Part shown: piece after piece, positions 27,518-36,422 of the stretch | How positions within the stretch are numbered: position 1 is the stretch's first letter | Layout of the letters: every line of letters begins with the position of its first letter | Translations under genes and position numbers: made by a program | Notes under the pieces: model-generated | What the model saw: the letters and a program-made list of their open reading frames with translations, nothing else | Database searches by the model: none | Told to the model about the DNA's origin: nothing | Assembly (NCBI GenBank): GCA_035946575.1 | Contig: DASYZG010000004.1 | Coordinates: forward strand, 1-64,000 | Reading direction: 5' to 3' | DNA length: 64,000 nucleotides | DNA from: Gp13-AA77 sp035946575 | GTDB taxonomy: Bacteria > Acidobacteriota > Terriglobia > UBA7540

Positions 27518-28357
27518 ATGCCCGAACTTCCCGAAGTCGAAACCGTCCGGCGCGGGCTCGAGGCCCGAGCCGCTGGACGTCGGATTATCGGCGTTGAGGT
27601 ACTCCACCCCCAGGTCATCGCCGGCCCGCCGGATTTGTTCGAGGCGAGCGTTCGCGGCCTCATCGGGCGCCTCGATCGCAAAGGCAAGGCGATTGCGGTT
27701 GAGTTGCTCGCCAGGAAGGGCGAGCCGCCTCACTACCTGCTGGTGCGCCTGGGTATGACCGGGCAGGTGACCGTCGTGTCGCGCGATTATCCCGTGGAAC
27801 CCCACACCCATGTGCGCCTGGCGCTCGAGAACGGCGAGGAGATTCGCTATCGCGACGTGCGGCGGTTCGGCCGTCTGCGCTATTGCACTCAACACGAACT
27901 GGACCGCGTCTTCTCGAGCCTCGGCCCCGACGCACCTGACATGAGCGAAGCCGAGTTTCTGTCGGCTCTGGCCGGCCGCCGTACACCGATTAAGAGTTGG
28001 CTGCTGAACCAGGGAAGGCTTGCGGGCGTGGGCAACATCTACGCCGATGAAGCGCTGTTCGCGGCCCGGATTCACCCGTCGACGCTGGCGGGCAGTTTGA
28101 AACCCGCGGAAGCACGTGCATTACGCCGGGCCGTGGAACGCGTGCTGCGCAACGCCATCGCGATGCAGGGTACCAGCCTGCGCGACTACGTTGACATCGA
28201 GGGGCGTCCCGGTGGGTTCCGTGCGAAGCTCAGGGTCTATCAGCGCGCTGGCGAACCTTGCGTGCGTTGCGGCACAAAAATCAGGAGAGTCACAATCAGC
28301 GGCCGCAGCAGTCACTACTGCCCGCGCTGCCAGACGAAGAGAGCGGCCAGAAGGTGA
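27518..28357 (+). CDS. mutM: Formamidopyrimidine-DNA glycosylase (Fpg/MutM)
   Basis: Bifunctional glycosylase/lyase that removes 8-oxoguanine and other oxidised bases. It starts MPELPEVETVRRGL, where the processed Pro is the nucleophile and Glu the catalytic acid. The DNA-binding NQGRLAGVGNIYADEALF motif (H2TH region) and the C-terminal zinc finger CVRCGTKIRRVTISGRSSHY then CPRC are complete. Length 279 aa. It is divergent from tig and followed by a shared hairpin terminator. Its genome-maintenance role complements mutL in this window. Confidence 0.97.
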   Translation: MPELPEVETVRRGLEARAAGRRIIGVEVLHPQVIAGPPDLFEASVRGLIGRLDRKGKAIAVELLARKGEPPHYLLVRLGMTGQVTVVSRDYPVEPHTHVRLALENGEEIRYRDVRRFGRLRYCTQHELDRVFSSLGPDAPDMSEAEFLSALAGRRTPIKSWLLNQGRLAGVGNIYADEALFAARIHPSTLAGSLKPAEARALRRAVERVLRNAIAMQGTSLRDYVDIEGRPGGFRAKLRVYQRAGEPCVRCGTKIRRVTISGRSSHYCPRCQTKRAARR

Positions 28358-28372
28358 GGCCGGGAAAAGGCC

Positions 28373-28406
28373 AACGGCCCCGGCAACTTCCAATGCCGGG
28401 ACCGTT
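28373..28406. terminator. Bidirectional terminator hairpin between mutM and the PEP-CTERM gene
   Basis: Arms AACGGCCCCGGC and GCCGGGACCGTT (one mismatch over 12 bp) enclose a 10-base loop. The hairpin sits in the 65-bp gap between two convergent genes. A-rich and T-poor flanks mean the U-run is weak on either strand. Confidence 0.6.
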
Positions 28407-28422
28407 CGGCAGTTCGAAGCGG

Positions 28423-29067
28423 TCAAACTTTGAGCCGGCGCTTCATGAAAACAAAGACGCCAATCAAACCCGAACCGAGCAAGAAGAACGACGATGGCTC
28501 GGGAACGCTGGGACCTGGCTGAAGGGTGATATTCGCCGAGGTGATCCCGAGGTTCTTGCCGGCGCTGCTCTCGAAGAACGCTTTGATCTCGGCTCCGTTT
28601 GTTCCGGTAGGCAGACTGCCGTCCGTCAGGGTCCAAACGAACACAAGCGGTGTGGAGCTTCCCACCTCGTTGAACGTCCCCTGGCTCATAGCGCCGTTGC
28701 AGAAGAATGGGGTGCCATGTCCATCGCAGCCGCTGGAATCAAGCCCGCCGGCCATGACGGCTGACCAGTCGGCGAGGCCTCCGGGAGCACTGGTAAGTGT
28801 GGCGTTGCTCCAGCCCCTGATGTTGGGAGAAACCCCCATCAGATAGCCGGAATCGGTTCCGTCAACAAAGGCTGATGAATTAATCGTGAGCGTGATGGTG
28901 TAGTTGTTGGTTCCCATCTGCGCGCTGGTTTGGTTGTAGTTGAGGGTGTAAACGTTGCCCAAACAGTTGCCTGATCCGCAGTCCGGCCCGATCGAGTCAC
29001 CGAAAGCAGCGGATGCTCCCAGCGCAAGCGCGATGCAACATGCCAGGGCTACGAGGGGTTTACGCAT
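28423..29067 (-). CDS. PEP-CTERM sorting domain protein
   Basis: Exported protein of 214 aa with a Sec signal peptide (MRKPLVALACCIALALGASAAFG). The C-terminus is a PEP-CTERM tripartite signal: VPEPSSFFLLGSGLIGVFVF, then MKRR. Such proteins are cleaved and placed by an exosortase system, usually with an exopolysaccharide. The central part (Thr/Ser/Asn-rich, SGCDGHGTPFFCNG) has two pairs of Cys and no recognised domain. The start is the ATG ahead of the signal peptide. No exosortase gene is in this window. An EcsC-family gene lies upstream on the same strand at 76 bp. Confidence 0.85.
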   Translation of the reverse strand: MRKPLVALACCIALALGASAAFGDSIGPDCGSGNCLGNVYTLNYNQTSAQMGTNNYTITLTINSSAFVDGTDSGYLMGVSPNIRGWSNATLTSAPGGLADWSAVMAGGLDSSGCDGHGTPFFCNGAMSQGTFNEVGSSTPLVFVWTLTDGSLPTGTNGAEIKAFFESSAGKNLGITSANITLQPGPSVPEPSSFFLLGSGLIGVFVFMKRRLKV

Positions 29068-29143
29068 ACTTGATTGCCTCCCGCGTCTTGATCTCCCCCC
29101 AGACTGTCACCTTGGATGAATTCTCTGGTTCGCAGGGCTGCTA

Positions 29144-29833
29144 CTAAGTTAAAAGGCCACGATAGCCCGAAGCCGGACCCAATGCCGGCTGCTCTCGACG
29201 CTCAAAGTGCTTGTCGCGAAAGTAATGCTGGGCGCGGCGACCCCATCCCGTTATGAAATATGCGTTTAGGATCGCTCCGAGACCTGCGCCGAGCAGCGGG
29301 ACCACCCCCGTTGTGACCTTCTCGGCCAGTTCCGTGCCCGCCTTTTCCGCGATCCGCGCCATCAGGCGCTCGATCACTTGTTTTTTGATCCAGTCGCGGG
29401 TGATGTCCACACCCGCCGCGCTCGCGACTGCCATCCAGAGTTCCACCTTCTCTTCCTCGGTCGTATACTCGAACCCGTAGATCATGCCGAGCTTCTGGAT
29501 CAGCCGCAGCGTGATCACGCCGAGCATGCTGACGTCGGGTAACAGTGTCAGCGCTCCTCCGAACCCAAAACCCGCGCCCTCCAGAATGGCCATGCGGCGG
29601 CTGCCTGAAATCGCCCTCTCCGCAACATTGTCGAGCGCCGTCGGATGCAGGTCAAAAATGTCGCTGAATGTTGTAATCGGCAGGCCATATCCGCGCCTTA
29701 ACTCCTCAAGGTAGCGCTCGGGCTTCACCCCGAAGCGCCCGTAGGCTCGCTTCAGCCCGCGCTGGAGTGCGCGACTGATCCGCTGGCTCAGGAACGATTG
29801 GCTAAGAAACGACGATGGCTCCGAGTTATTCAT
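29144..29833 (-). CDS. EcsC family protein
   Basis: Protein of about 229 aa resembling the EcsC family (named after the Bacillus Ecs locus, function poorly known). The start is taken at MNNSEPSSF, preceded by AAGGG. The longer frame upstream is Cys/Arg-rich and not conserved in character. A hydrophobic, Gly-rich core (GAGFGFGGALTLLPDVSMLG, about residues 85-104) and a second Gly-rich segment (TTGVVPLLGAGLGAILNAYF) suggest membrane association. EEKVELWMAVASAAGVD is typical of the family. Confidence 0.75.
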   Translation of the reverse strand: MNNSEPSSFLSQSFLSQRISRALQRGLKRAYGRFGVKPERYLEELRRGYGLPITTFSDIFDLHPTALDNVAERAISGSRRMAILEGAGFGFGGALTLLPDVSMLGVITLRLIQKLGMIYGFEYTTEEEKVELWMAVASAAGVDITRDWIKKQVIERLMARIAEKAGTELAEKVTTGVVPLLGAGLGAILNAYFITGWGRRAQHYFRDKHFERREQPALGPASGYRGLLT

Positions 29834-29957
29834 GCACCCTTGGATGCATCTTGACCGTGTCTGGTAATGCGTCAGGCACGACGGCTCACGGCGGGACAAT
29901 CACCCGAGAGCTGAAGCGGACCTCTGCTAGACTTGGGTAAGCGGGCTTGAACCATTT

Positions 29958-30914
29958 ATGTCCACTTATCTGGTCACCGGCGGTGCCGGATTCATCGGGT
30001 CGCATGTAGTCGGAGAGCTTCTCGCCCGCGGCGAGCGCGTCCGGGTGCTCGACGATCTCTCGAGCGGGAATCGCGAGAATCTGTACGGCGCGCTCGGGCG
30101 GATCGAGTTCGCGGAGGCCGACATACGCGATCTCGGCCTGATCCGGCCCCTCTTTGCAGGCGCCGACTACGTGATCCACCTGGCCGCGCGCTCGTCAGTC
30201 GCGCTTTCGGTTGAAGACCCCGTGACCTCCAACGCGGTCAACGTCGGCGGCACCGTGAACGTGCTGGTCGCGGCGCGGGACGCCCACTGCAAACGCCTGG
30301 TCTTTGCGGACTCGGCCGCCGTCTACGGTGATAATCCCGAACTGCCGCGGGTGGAAACTCAGCAACCGCAGCCGCTCTCCCCCTACGCGCTCACCAAGCT
30401 CGCCGGCGAGTACTACTGCCGGATTTTCACCACTGTCTTTGGACTCGAAGCGGTCCCCCTGCGTTTCTTCAACATCTTCGGACCGCGACAGAATCCCCGC
30501 TCGCCCTACACCGGCGTGCTTTCCAAGTTCATCGTGGCTTACCTCGAGAACCGCGAACCCGTCATCTTCGGCGACGGCGAACAGTCGCGCGACTTCACCT
30601 ACGTCGCCAACGTCGTGGACGCGGTGCTCCGCGCCTGCACGGCTCCCGGCGCCGCCGGGCAGGCGATTAACGTGGGTGTCGGCGCCAGCTTCACGCTCAA
30701 CCAGGTGATCGCGTTTCTCAACCGTATCTTCGGCAGGGAGCTTCGTCCCCGCCGCGACCCTCCGCGGGCCGGCGATGTCCGGCATTCGCGCGCCGACGTG
30801 GCACGCGCTCGCGAACTCCTGGGTTACGAGCCCAGCGTCGGATTCGAAGAGGGGCTCCGCCGCACGGTGGAGTGGTACCGCTCGGCGCTCGACCGGGAAC
30901 GAGGCGCGCCATGA
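29958..30914 (+). CDS. NAD-dependent epimerase/dehydratase (UDP-sugar 4-epimerase-like)
   Basis: Extended short-chain dehydrogenase of 318 aa, probably interconverting UDP-hexoses or UDP-N-acetylhexosamines. The Rossmann motif is VTGGAGFIGSHVV and the catalytic pair is the YALTK motif in PLSPYALTKLAGEYYC, with the Ser/Ala-rich strand FADSAAVYGD. NIFGPRQNP and GDGEQSRDFTYVANVVDA are typical of WbpP/GalE-like enzymes. The downstream gene, a polysaccharide deacetylase, overlaps by four bp (ATGA), so both probably act in envelope or exopolysaccharide synthesis. The substrate cannot be fixed from the sequence. Confidence 0.88.
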   Translation: MSTYLVTGGAGFIGSHVVGELLARGERVRVLDDLSSGNRENLYGALGRIEFAEADIRDLGLIRPLFAGADYVIHLAARSSVALSVEDPVTSNAVNVGGTVNVLVAARDAHCKRLVFADSAAVYGDNPELPRVETQQPQPLSPYALTKLAGEYYCRIFTTVFGLEAVPLRFFNIFGPRQNPRSPYTGVLSKFIVAYLENREPVIFGDGEQSRDFTYVANVVDAVLRACTAPGAAGQAINVGVGASFTLNQVIAFLNRIFGRELRPRRDPPRAGDVRHSRADVARARELLGYEPSVGFEEGLRRTVEWYRSALDRERGAP

Positions 30915-31645
30915 CGCCCGCCGCCATCACGGGCTCGGTGCTCGCGCCGCTGGCGGCCGGAGGCGCCTTTGTCTACTACGCCTGCTCCGTGCCCACGTCC
31001 CAGGTGCTGGGCAAATCGCTGGTGCGCGGACCGGCGAAGAGCCGCGAGGTGGTCCTGACGTTCGACGATGGTCCCGCCGAACCTTTCACCGGGCAGGTCC
31101 TGGACATCTTGCGCCGCTACCGCGTGCCCGCCACGTTTTTCTGCTGTGGCAAGAATGTGGGGCGATTCCCCGACGTGGTGCGCCGCGCTCAGGCCGAGGG
31201 CCACACGCTTGGAAATCACACCTGGTCGCATCCGCTTCTTTATTTCAAGGGCCGGCCGCGGATTGGGAAAGAGATCGACCGCACACAGGAAGTGATCGAG
31301 CGTGCCACCGGCCGCGCGCCCATCGTCTTTCGGCCGCCGTACGGGGTGCGCTGGTTCGGACTCTTTCCGGCGCTGCGCGCCCGCGGCCTGACCGACGTCC
31401 AATGGTCCGACACGGGCTATGATTGGAAGACCCGGCACGACGGCGCCGCGATCGCCCGCCTGACGCTGGCAAAGCTCAGGCCTGGAGCCGTGATTCTGCT
31501 CCACGACGGCCGGGAGCCACGCGCGCCGGGCGACGTGGACGCCGCAACAACCGTGGCCGCACTGCCTGCGATCATCGAAGGCGCGCGCAGAATGGGACTG
31601 GAATTCGCGACGATCGGGCGATTTCTACCTGCGACGCAACGGTAG
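30911..31645 (+). CDS. Polysaccharide deacetylase (NodB family)
   Basis: Carbohydrate esterase family 4-like deacetylase of about 244 aa. The start is the ATG that overlaps the epimerase stop. A short hydrophobic N-terminus (VLAPLAAGGAFVYYACS) may be a membrane anchor. NodB motifs are complete: VLTFDDGPAEPFTG (catalytic and metal Asp), NHTWSHPLL (metal His pair), FRPPYGVRW, and AVILLHDGR with the C-terminal His. It removes acetyl or formyl groups from N-acetylated sugars such as peptidoglycan or exopolysaccharide. The coupling to the epimerase supports a polysaccharide role. Confidence 0.9.
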   Translation: MTPAAITGSVLAPLAAGGAFVYYACSVPTSQVLGKSLVRGPAKSREVVLTFDDGPAEPFTGQVLDILRRYRVPATFFCCGKNVGRFPDVVRRAQAEGHTLGNHTWSHPLLYFKGRPRIGKEIDRTQEVIERATGRAPIVFRPPYGVRWFGLFPALRARGLTDVQWSDTGYDWKTRHDGAAIARLTLAKLRPGAVILLHDGREPRAPGDVDAATTVAALPAIIEGARRMGLEFATIGRFLPATQR

Positions 31646-31700
31646 CAGCGCTGTCCTCGGCGCCGCGCCTGCCCTCAGGGCCGCCGCCTCAATTCGGGCA

Positions 31701-32672
31701 TCAGGCCAGAACCAGGTCGGGGTGATAGACGTTTCCCGCGACGCGGCGCGCGACGGCAATCAGCCGCCGCTCGCCGTTCATCACCTTGAGCAGAGCAATC
31801 GCCGGCGCGTGACCGGCCATGCCCGGACCGAACCCGCGATCGGCGCGCTGCGCTTGCGCCAGTTCAAAGCTGCGCCCGTGCCGCACGTCCTGCTCCTCGC
31901 GTCCGCGCACCACGAGCGCGGGGCAGTCGGGCAGCAGCGCTTCCATGGAAATCAGCAGCTTCGCCGCTTCGCCCGCGGCGGCGGCGCGCTCCACATCCGC
32001 CAGGGTCACGGCCCGGCTCTCCATGAATTCCGCCACCGCGGTCCGCCGAAGGCTCGCAAGGTGCGCCGGACATCCGAGCTTGCATCCCGTGTCATGGGCG
32101 AGAGACCGAACGTAAGTCCCGCCCGAGCACTCCACGGCAAACTGCGCATCCGCGCCTTCCAGCGCCAGCAGTTCAAACGCGTAGATTTCCACCTCGGCCG
32201 GCTCCAGCTCCACGGCCTGGCGGCGCCGCGCCAACTCGTACGCGCGGACGCCCTTCACGCGCTTGGCGGAAAACGGCGGCGGCGTCTGCTTGATTCGGCC
32301 CGTGAATTCCGCAAATACACGCTCCACTTCCTGCGCCTGCGGGCGGCACTCGACGGGTTCCGCAGCCGCCACGCCGGTGGCGTCGTAGGTGTCAGTCGCA
32401 AATCCGAAATGGATGGTGCCCCGATAAGCCTTGCGCGACTTCAGATAAAACTGCGCCAGGCGCGTCGCCTTTCCGATCGAGAGCGGCAGGACTCCGGTGG
32501 CGAAGGGGTCGAGAGTGCCGAAGTGGCCCACCTGCCGGATATGCAGAATGCGGCGCACCGCTGCGACGACATCATGCGAGGTGATGCCGGCGGGCTTGTC
32601 GATCAGCAGCACGCCGGCAGGTTCGGGACCGGTGGCAGGGGCCGGCGAGGCGGCAGGGGGGTCGGTGGCCAT
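31701..32672 (-). CDS. truB: tRNA pseudouridine(55) synthase
   Basis: Makes pseudouridine 55 in the T-loop of tRNAs. The start is taken at MATDPPAAS; the frame continues upstream without conserved sequence. Length about 323 aa. Motif I (GVLLIDKPAGITSHDVV) and the catalytic Asp in GHFGTLDPFATGVLPLSIGK are clear. The Tyr of AYRGTIHFG and CSGGTYVRSLAHDTG complete the active site. It is the last gene of the rimP-nusA-infB-ylxP-rbfA-truB operon, in conserved order. It converges with the polysaccharide deacetylase gene. Confidence 0.96.
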   Translation of the reverse strand: MATDPPAASPAPATGPEPAGVLLIDKPAGITSHDVVAAVRRILHIRQVGHFGTLDPFATGVLPLSIGKATRLAQFYLKSRKAYRGTIHFGFATDTYDATGVAAAEPVECRPQAQEVERVFAEFTGRIKQTPPPFSAKRVKGVRAYELARRRQAVELEPAEVEIYAFELLALEGADAQFAVECSGGTYVRSLAHDTGCKLGCPAHLASLRRTAVAEFMESRAVTLADVERAAAAGEAAKLLISMEALLPDCPALVVRGREEQDVRHGRSFELAQAQRADRGFGPGMAGHAPAIALLKVMNGERRLIAVARRVAGNVYHPDLVLA

Positions 32673-32724
32673 GTGAGTTTCGGGGCTCAAGGCAAGCAGT
32701 CCGCGCGGCTTGGCATCGGCCCGC

Positions 32725-33078
32725 CTACTCGCCGGAATGAATCTTACCGAGCAGATCCTCGATTCGCGCCGCTTCCTCGGCGCCACGGTCGAGAACGAAG
32801 GCAATCTCGGGAGAGCGGCGCAGCCGGAGGCGATGCGTGATCTCCCGCCGGACGTAGCCGCTGGCGGCCTGCAAGCCCGCGATGCTCTCCGCGCGCTCCT
32901 CGTCCGTCCCCAATACGGACACGAGGACGCGCGCGTGGGAAAAATCGGCGCTCAAATCCACTGCCGTCACCGTCACGAAGCCGATGCGGGGATCTTTCAG
33001 ATCGCCCTCGACCATTCCCGCGACTTCGGTACGGATCTGGTCGGCCAGCCGGTCGTGTCTGCGCCCTGGAATCATCAT
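32725..33078 (-). CDS. rbfA: 30S ribosome-binding factor A
   Basis: Small KH-fold factor that matures the 30S subunit, about 117 aa. The start is at MMIPGRRHDRLADQIRTEV, where two adjacent ATG codons are possible. KDPRIGFVTVTAVDLSADFS and the AARIEDLLGKI tail are typical. The upstream spacer is an octamer tract, so the start has no Shine-Dalgarno sequence. It is in conserved synteny with infB and truB. Confidence 0.93.
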   Translation of the reverse strand: MMIPGRRHDRLADQIRTEVAGMVEGDLKDPRIGFVTVTAVDLSADFSHARVLVSVLGTDEERAESIAGLQAASGYVRREITHRLRLRRSPEIAFVLDRGAEEAARIEDLLGKIHSGE

Positions 33079-33132
33079 GGTGATTGACTCATTGAGACAA
33101 AGGGCCCTTGAGTCACTGGCACAGCCTGGATT

Positions 33133-33180
33133 CGTGCAATCGCGCAATGACTCAATCACTCCATCGCCCAATCACTCAAT
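33133..33180. repeat. Octamer spacer tract (6 units)
   Basis: Six consecutive 8-bp units in perfect register, all ending CAAT or CCAT: CGTGCAAT, CGCGCAAT, GACTCAAT, CACTCCAT, CGCCCAAT, CACTCAAT. The stop codon of the DUF503 gene lies at the boundary (33180-33182). The tract continues weakly towards rbfA (GATTGACTCATTGAGAC). Confidence 0.85.
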
Positions 33181-33461
33181 CAAAAGATTTCGATGTCATA
33201 ATCCTGCACATCGCTGCCCAGCACCCGCTCCGATTCCGCCAGTACGCGCCGCAACACCTGATCCAGAATCTGCCGGCTGCTCGATATCGCCGCCACGCCG
33301 ATCGTCGCCTGCTGCCAGAGATCCGTGTGGTCGAGTTCGGCCACGGCCACGTTGAAGCGGTTCCGCAGCCGGTCGCGGATCTTCAACAACACCGCGCGCT
33401 TGTCCTTCAGGGAATGCGCCCAGGGGATCTGAATCTCGATCGTGAGCACGCCGACAGGCAT
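33180..33461 (-). CDS. DUF503 (YlxP-like) protein
   Basis: Small conserved protein of about 93 aa, usually encoded between infB and rbfA, as here. The start is MPVGVLTIEIQIPWAHSLKD, followed by KRAVLLKIRDRLRNRFNVAVAE (signature HSLKDKR...L...L..RFNVAVAE). The longer upstream frame is spacer sequence. YlxP is thought to be linked to ribosome maturation, but its biochemical role is unresolved. No Shine-Dalgarno sequence precedes the ATG. Confidence 0.9.
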   Translation of the reverse strand: MPVGVLTIEIQIPWAHSLKDKRAVLLKIRDRLRNRFNVAVAELDHTDLWQQATIGVAAISSSRQILDQVLRRVLAESERVLGSDVQDYDIEIF

Positions 33462-33529
33462 GGAATTGACGATTTTTTGATGGCTGAGTGACGATTGCGA
33501 CGCCATCCTGCTGCGGGGCGCTGCCGGCA

Positions 33530-33572
33530 ACCGTCAGTCTTCAATCGCCAATCTTTCAACTCGTGGGCTGTC
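33530..33572. repeat. Heptamer-like spacer tract
   Basis: Units CCGTCAG, TCTTCAA, TCGCCAA, TCTTTCA and ACTCGTG follow approximate 7-bp spacing. The tract sits in the 217-bp gap between infB and the DUF503 gene. Confidence 0.5.
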
Positions 33573-33678
33573 CCGTTCGATTCGTTGGCGCGGGCGTTAG
33601 GCTTGTTGTCGTGACCACCACCCGCCTAAATAAGGAAGGGCCGGGGATGGTTGTTACGAAATGGCCGGGACAGCCCAG

Positions 33679-36345
33679 CTAGACGGGCATCGGCTCCATG
33701 ACCTTCTCGGTCACGAAGGACTCGATCACGTCGCCCACCTTGACGTCGCTGAAGTTCTCGAGCGAGATGCCGCACTCCATTCCGGAGCGGACCTCGGCCA
33801 CGTCTTCCTTGAAACGCCGCAACGAACGCACGCGGCCTTCGTAGATCACGGCATTGTCGCGCAGCAGGCGGACGCGCGCGTCGCGCGTGAATTTGCCGTC
33901 CTGCACGTGACAGCCCGCCACCGTGCCGACCTTGGAGATCCGGAAGGTGTCGCGCACTTCGGCGTGTCCGACGATCGTCTCCTTCACGGTAACCGCCAGC
34001 AGGCCCTGCATGGCTTTCTTGATCTCGTCTGTGACGTCGTAAATAATCGTGTGCAGGCGGATATCAACCTTTTCCAGTTGCGCCAGCTCCGTCGCCTTGC
34101 GCTCGGGGCGCACGCTGAAACCCACAATGACGGCATTCGAAGCCGAAGCCAGCAGCACGTCGCCCTCGGTAATGGCGCCGACCCCGGCGTGGATCACCTT
34201 GATCTTCACTCGCTCGTTGCTGAGTTTGTTCAGGGTTTCGACCAGCGCTTCCACGGAGCCCTGTACGTCGCCCTTGATGATCAACGGCAGTTCCTTCACT
34301 TCGCCGGCAGCCATCTGTTCGTGCAGTTGTTCGAGCGTGAGCCGCGCAGTTTTGGCCAGCGCCGCCTCGCGCTGCTTGGCGAGGCGATGAATCGAAATCT
34401 GGCGCGCCTTGATGGTGTCCTCGATCACGTAAAGGTGATCGCCGACCTGCGGCACGTCCTCGAGCCCGAGGATCTCCACCGGCGTCGAAGGCCCGGCATC
34501 GGCCACGGGCTGCGCGTGGTCATCGAGCATGGCACGAACCTTGCCGTAGATGGCGCCCACGATGAAGGCATCGCCAACCTTCAGGGTTCCGCTTTGAACC
34601 AGAAGCGTGGCCACCGGACCGCGCCCGCGATCCAGACGGCTTTCGAGCACCGTGCCGGACGCGGGCTTGTTGGAGCTCGCCTTCAGTCCCTGCAGGTCCG
34701 CAACCAGCAGGATCATTTCGAGCAGAACGTCCAGATTCTGGAGCTGCTTGGCGGAGACTTTGACCGTCACCGTGTTGCCGCCCCACTCCTCGGCCATCAG
34801 GTCCTGGTCGGCAAGCTGCTTCATTACGCGGTCGGGCTGGGCGTCGGCTTTGTCGATCTTGTTGATCGCCACCACGATCGGGACCTTGGCGGCGCGGGCG
34901 TGATTGATGGCTTCGAGCGTCTGCGGCATCACCCCGTCATCGGCCGCCACCACGAGCACCACAATGTCGGTCACTTTGGCGCCGCGGGCGCGCATCAAGG
35001 TGAAAGCTTCGTGGCCGGGCGTATCGAGAAACACCACCTGGCGGCCGTTCACCTGGACACGGTAGGCGCCGATGTGCTGGGTGATTCCGCCGGCTTCGTG
35101 CTCGGTTACGTTCGTCTGGCGGATGGCGTCAAGCAGCGACGTCTTGCCGTGATCGACGTGCCCCATCACGGTGACGACCGGCGCTCGCGCCTGCAAATCC
35201 TCCGGGCGGTCGGCCACTTCGAAATCGTGCGTGACCTCTTCCTCGTAGCTGATGATGGTCGGCTCGGCGCCGAAAGAGCGCGCGATCTCCGCCGCGGTCT
35301 GGCTGTCGAGCGTCTGGTTGATGGTGGCGAAGATTCCTTTATCGAGAAGCTTCTTGATCACTTCCTTGGCGCGCGTCTCGAGCTTCTCGGAAAGCTCTTT
35401 GATGGTCACGCCTTCGCTCAGCGTGATCTTGCGGGTGATGCTGATCGGCTCGGCCGCCGCCTGACGCGCCGTCGGCGGGCCCGGACGCGCCCCGGGCATC
35501 GGTCGCGAGACGGGAACGCCGGTGCGGGGACGCGGAAGCGCGCCGCCTGCGGCGGGCGCCACGCCCGGACGCGTAGCCGTGGGATGGGTCTGGCGATGGT
35601 GCTCGCCCGGCCGCCGGACTGTCGCCGGGCGCGCCGCGCCCTTGCCGATCCCCGGATAGATGGGCTGGCTGGAAGTCCCGGACCGGTTAGCTGCCGGAGC
35701 CGCTCCCCGGGCGGCGATCGGTGTGTTTCCTGCCGGCGCAAGGGGCTTCACGGCACCCGAAACCGCACGCACTCCCGGCACGGTCGGCGCCTGGGGGGTT
35801 CGCGCCGCGGGTGCGCCGGCCGTAGCCGTTGGAGCGGCAGGCTTCGCGGGCAGAACAGCACCCGGCACCGCAGGAATCCCTGCGGGGCGCCGCACTCCCG
35901 CCGCTGGCGGCACAGCCGGACCGGCAGCCGCCGGAGCAGGTTTCTCAGCGGGACGCTGCGCGCCCAGAATTGCCTTGCGCGCGTCCATCTTGATCTGGTC
36001 GATGGTGCGCATGGGCGGCGCTTCAGTCTTGGGCAGCACGATGTGCGGCACAGGCGGACGCGGCGGAACGGGGGCTTGGACGGCGGGCGGCGCGGCGCTC
36101 GGTTTTGGAGGTGCCGGGGCAGGCTCCGGCGGAGCGACAGGCGCGGCCGGCGCCTTCGGCGCCGCCGGCTGCGGCTGCCCGCCGTTTTGACTGAAATGTT
36201 GCCGCACCTGCTCGGCGAGATCATCGTCAAGAGCACTGGAATGCGACTTCTTTTCGCCGTGGCCGATCGAAGTCAGATAATCGATCACCACGTTGCTCTT
36301 GACCTCAAGCTGACGCGCCAGTTCGTTAATGCGGATCTTCGACAT
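33679..36345 (-). CDS. infB: Translation initiation factor IF-2
   Basis: GTPase that places fMet-tRNA on the 30S subunit, 888 aa. It starts MSKIRINELARQLEV, the IF2 N-terminal helical domain, preceded by GGGAGA. A long Pro/Ala-rich linker (about residues 60-290) joins it to the G domain. G motifs are VMGHVDHGKTSLLDAI, DTPGHEAFTLMRARG and NKIDKADA. Domains II-IV follow, ending IESFVTEKVMEPMPV. It lies 77 bp downstream of nusA; no ylxR or L7Ae-like gene is between them, unlike Bacillus. A large antisense open frame is an artefact of base composition. Confidence 0.97.
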   Translation of the reverse strand: MSKIRINELARQLEVKSNVVIDYLTSIGHGEKKSHSSALDDDLAEQVRQHFSQNGGQPQPAAPKAPAAPVAPPEPAPAPPKPSAAPPAVQAPVPPRPPVPHIVLPKTEAPPMRTIDQIKMDARKAILGAQRPAEKPAPAAAGPAVPPAAGVRRPAGIPAVPGAVLPAKPAAPTATAGAPAARTPQAPTVPGVRAVSGAVKPLAPAGNTPIAARGAAPAANRSGTSSQPIYPGIGKGAARPATVRRPGEHHRQTHPTATRPGVAPAAGGALPRPRTGVPVSRPMPGARPGPPTARQAAAEPISITRKITLSEGVTIKELSEKLETRAKEVIKKLLDKGIFATINQTLDSQTAAEIARSFGAEPTIISYEEEVTHDFEVADRPEDLQARAPVVTVMGHVDHGKTSLLDAIRQTNVTEHEAGGITQHIGAYRVQVNGRQVVFLDTPGHEAFTLMRARGAKVTDIVVLVVAADDGVMPQTLEAINHARAAKVPIVVAINKIDKADAQPDRVMKQLADQDLMAEEWGGNTVTVKVSAKQLQNLDVLLEMILLVADLQGLKASSNKPASGTVLESRLDRGRGPVATLLVQSGTLKVGDAFIVGAIYGKVRAMLDDHAQPVADAGPSTPVEILGLEDVPQVGDHLYVIEDTIKARQISIHRLAKQREAALAKTARLTLEQLHEQMAAGEVKELPLIIKGDVQGSVEALVETLNKLSNERVKIKVIHAGVGAITEGDVLLASASNAVIVGFSVRPERKATELAQLEKVDIRLHTIIYDVTDEIKKAMQGLLAVTVKETIVGHAEVRDTFRISKVGTVAGCHVQDGKFTRDARVRLLRDNAVIYEGRVRSLRRFKEDVAEVRSGMECGISLENFSDVKVGDVIESFVTEKVMEPMPV

Positions 36346-36422
36346 CTATCTCCCGTACCTCAAATCCAGCGAACGCCCCCGAGCCCGCTTCAATACAACG
36401 TACTCGTACCCGGTGTGGCGGA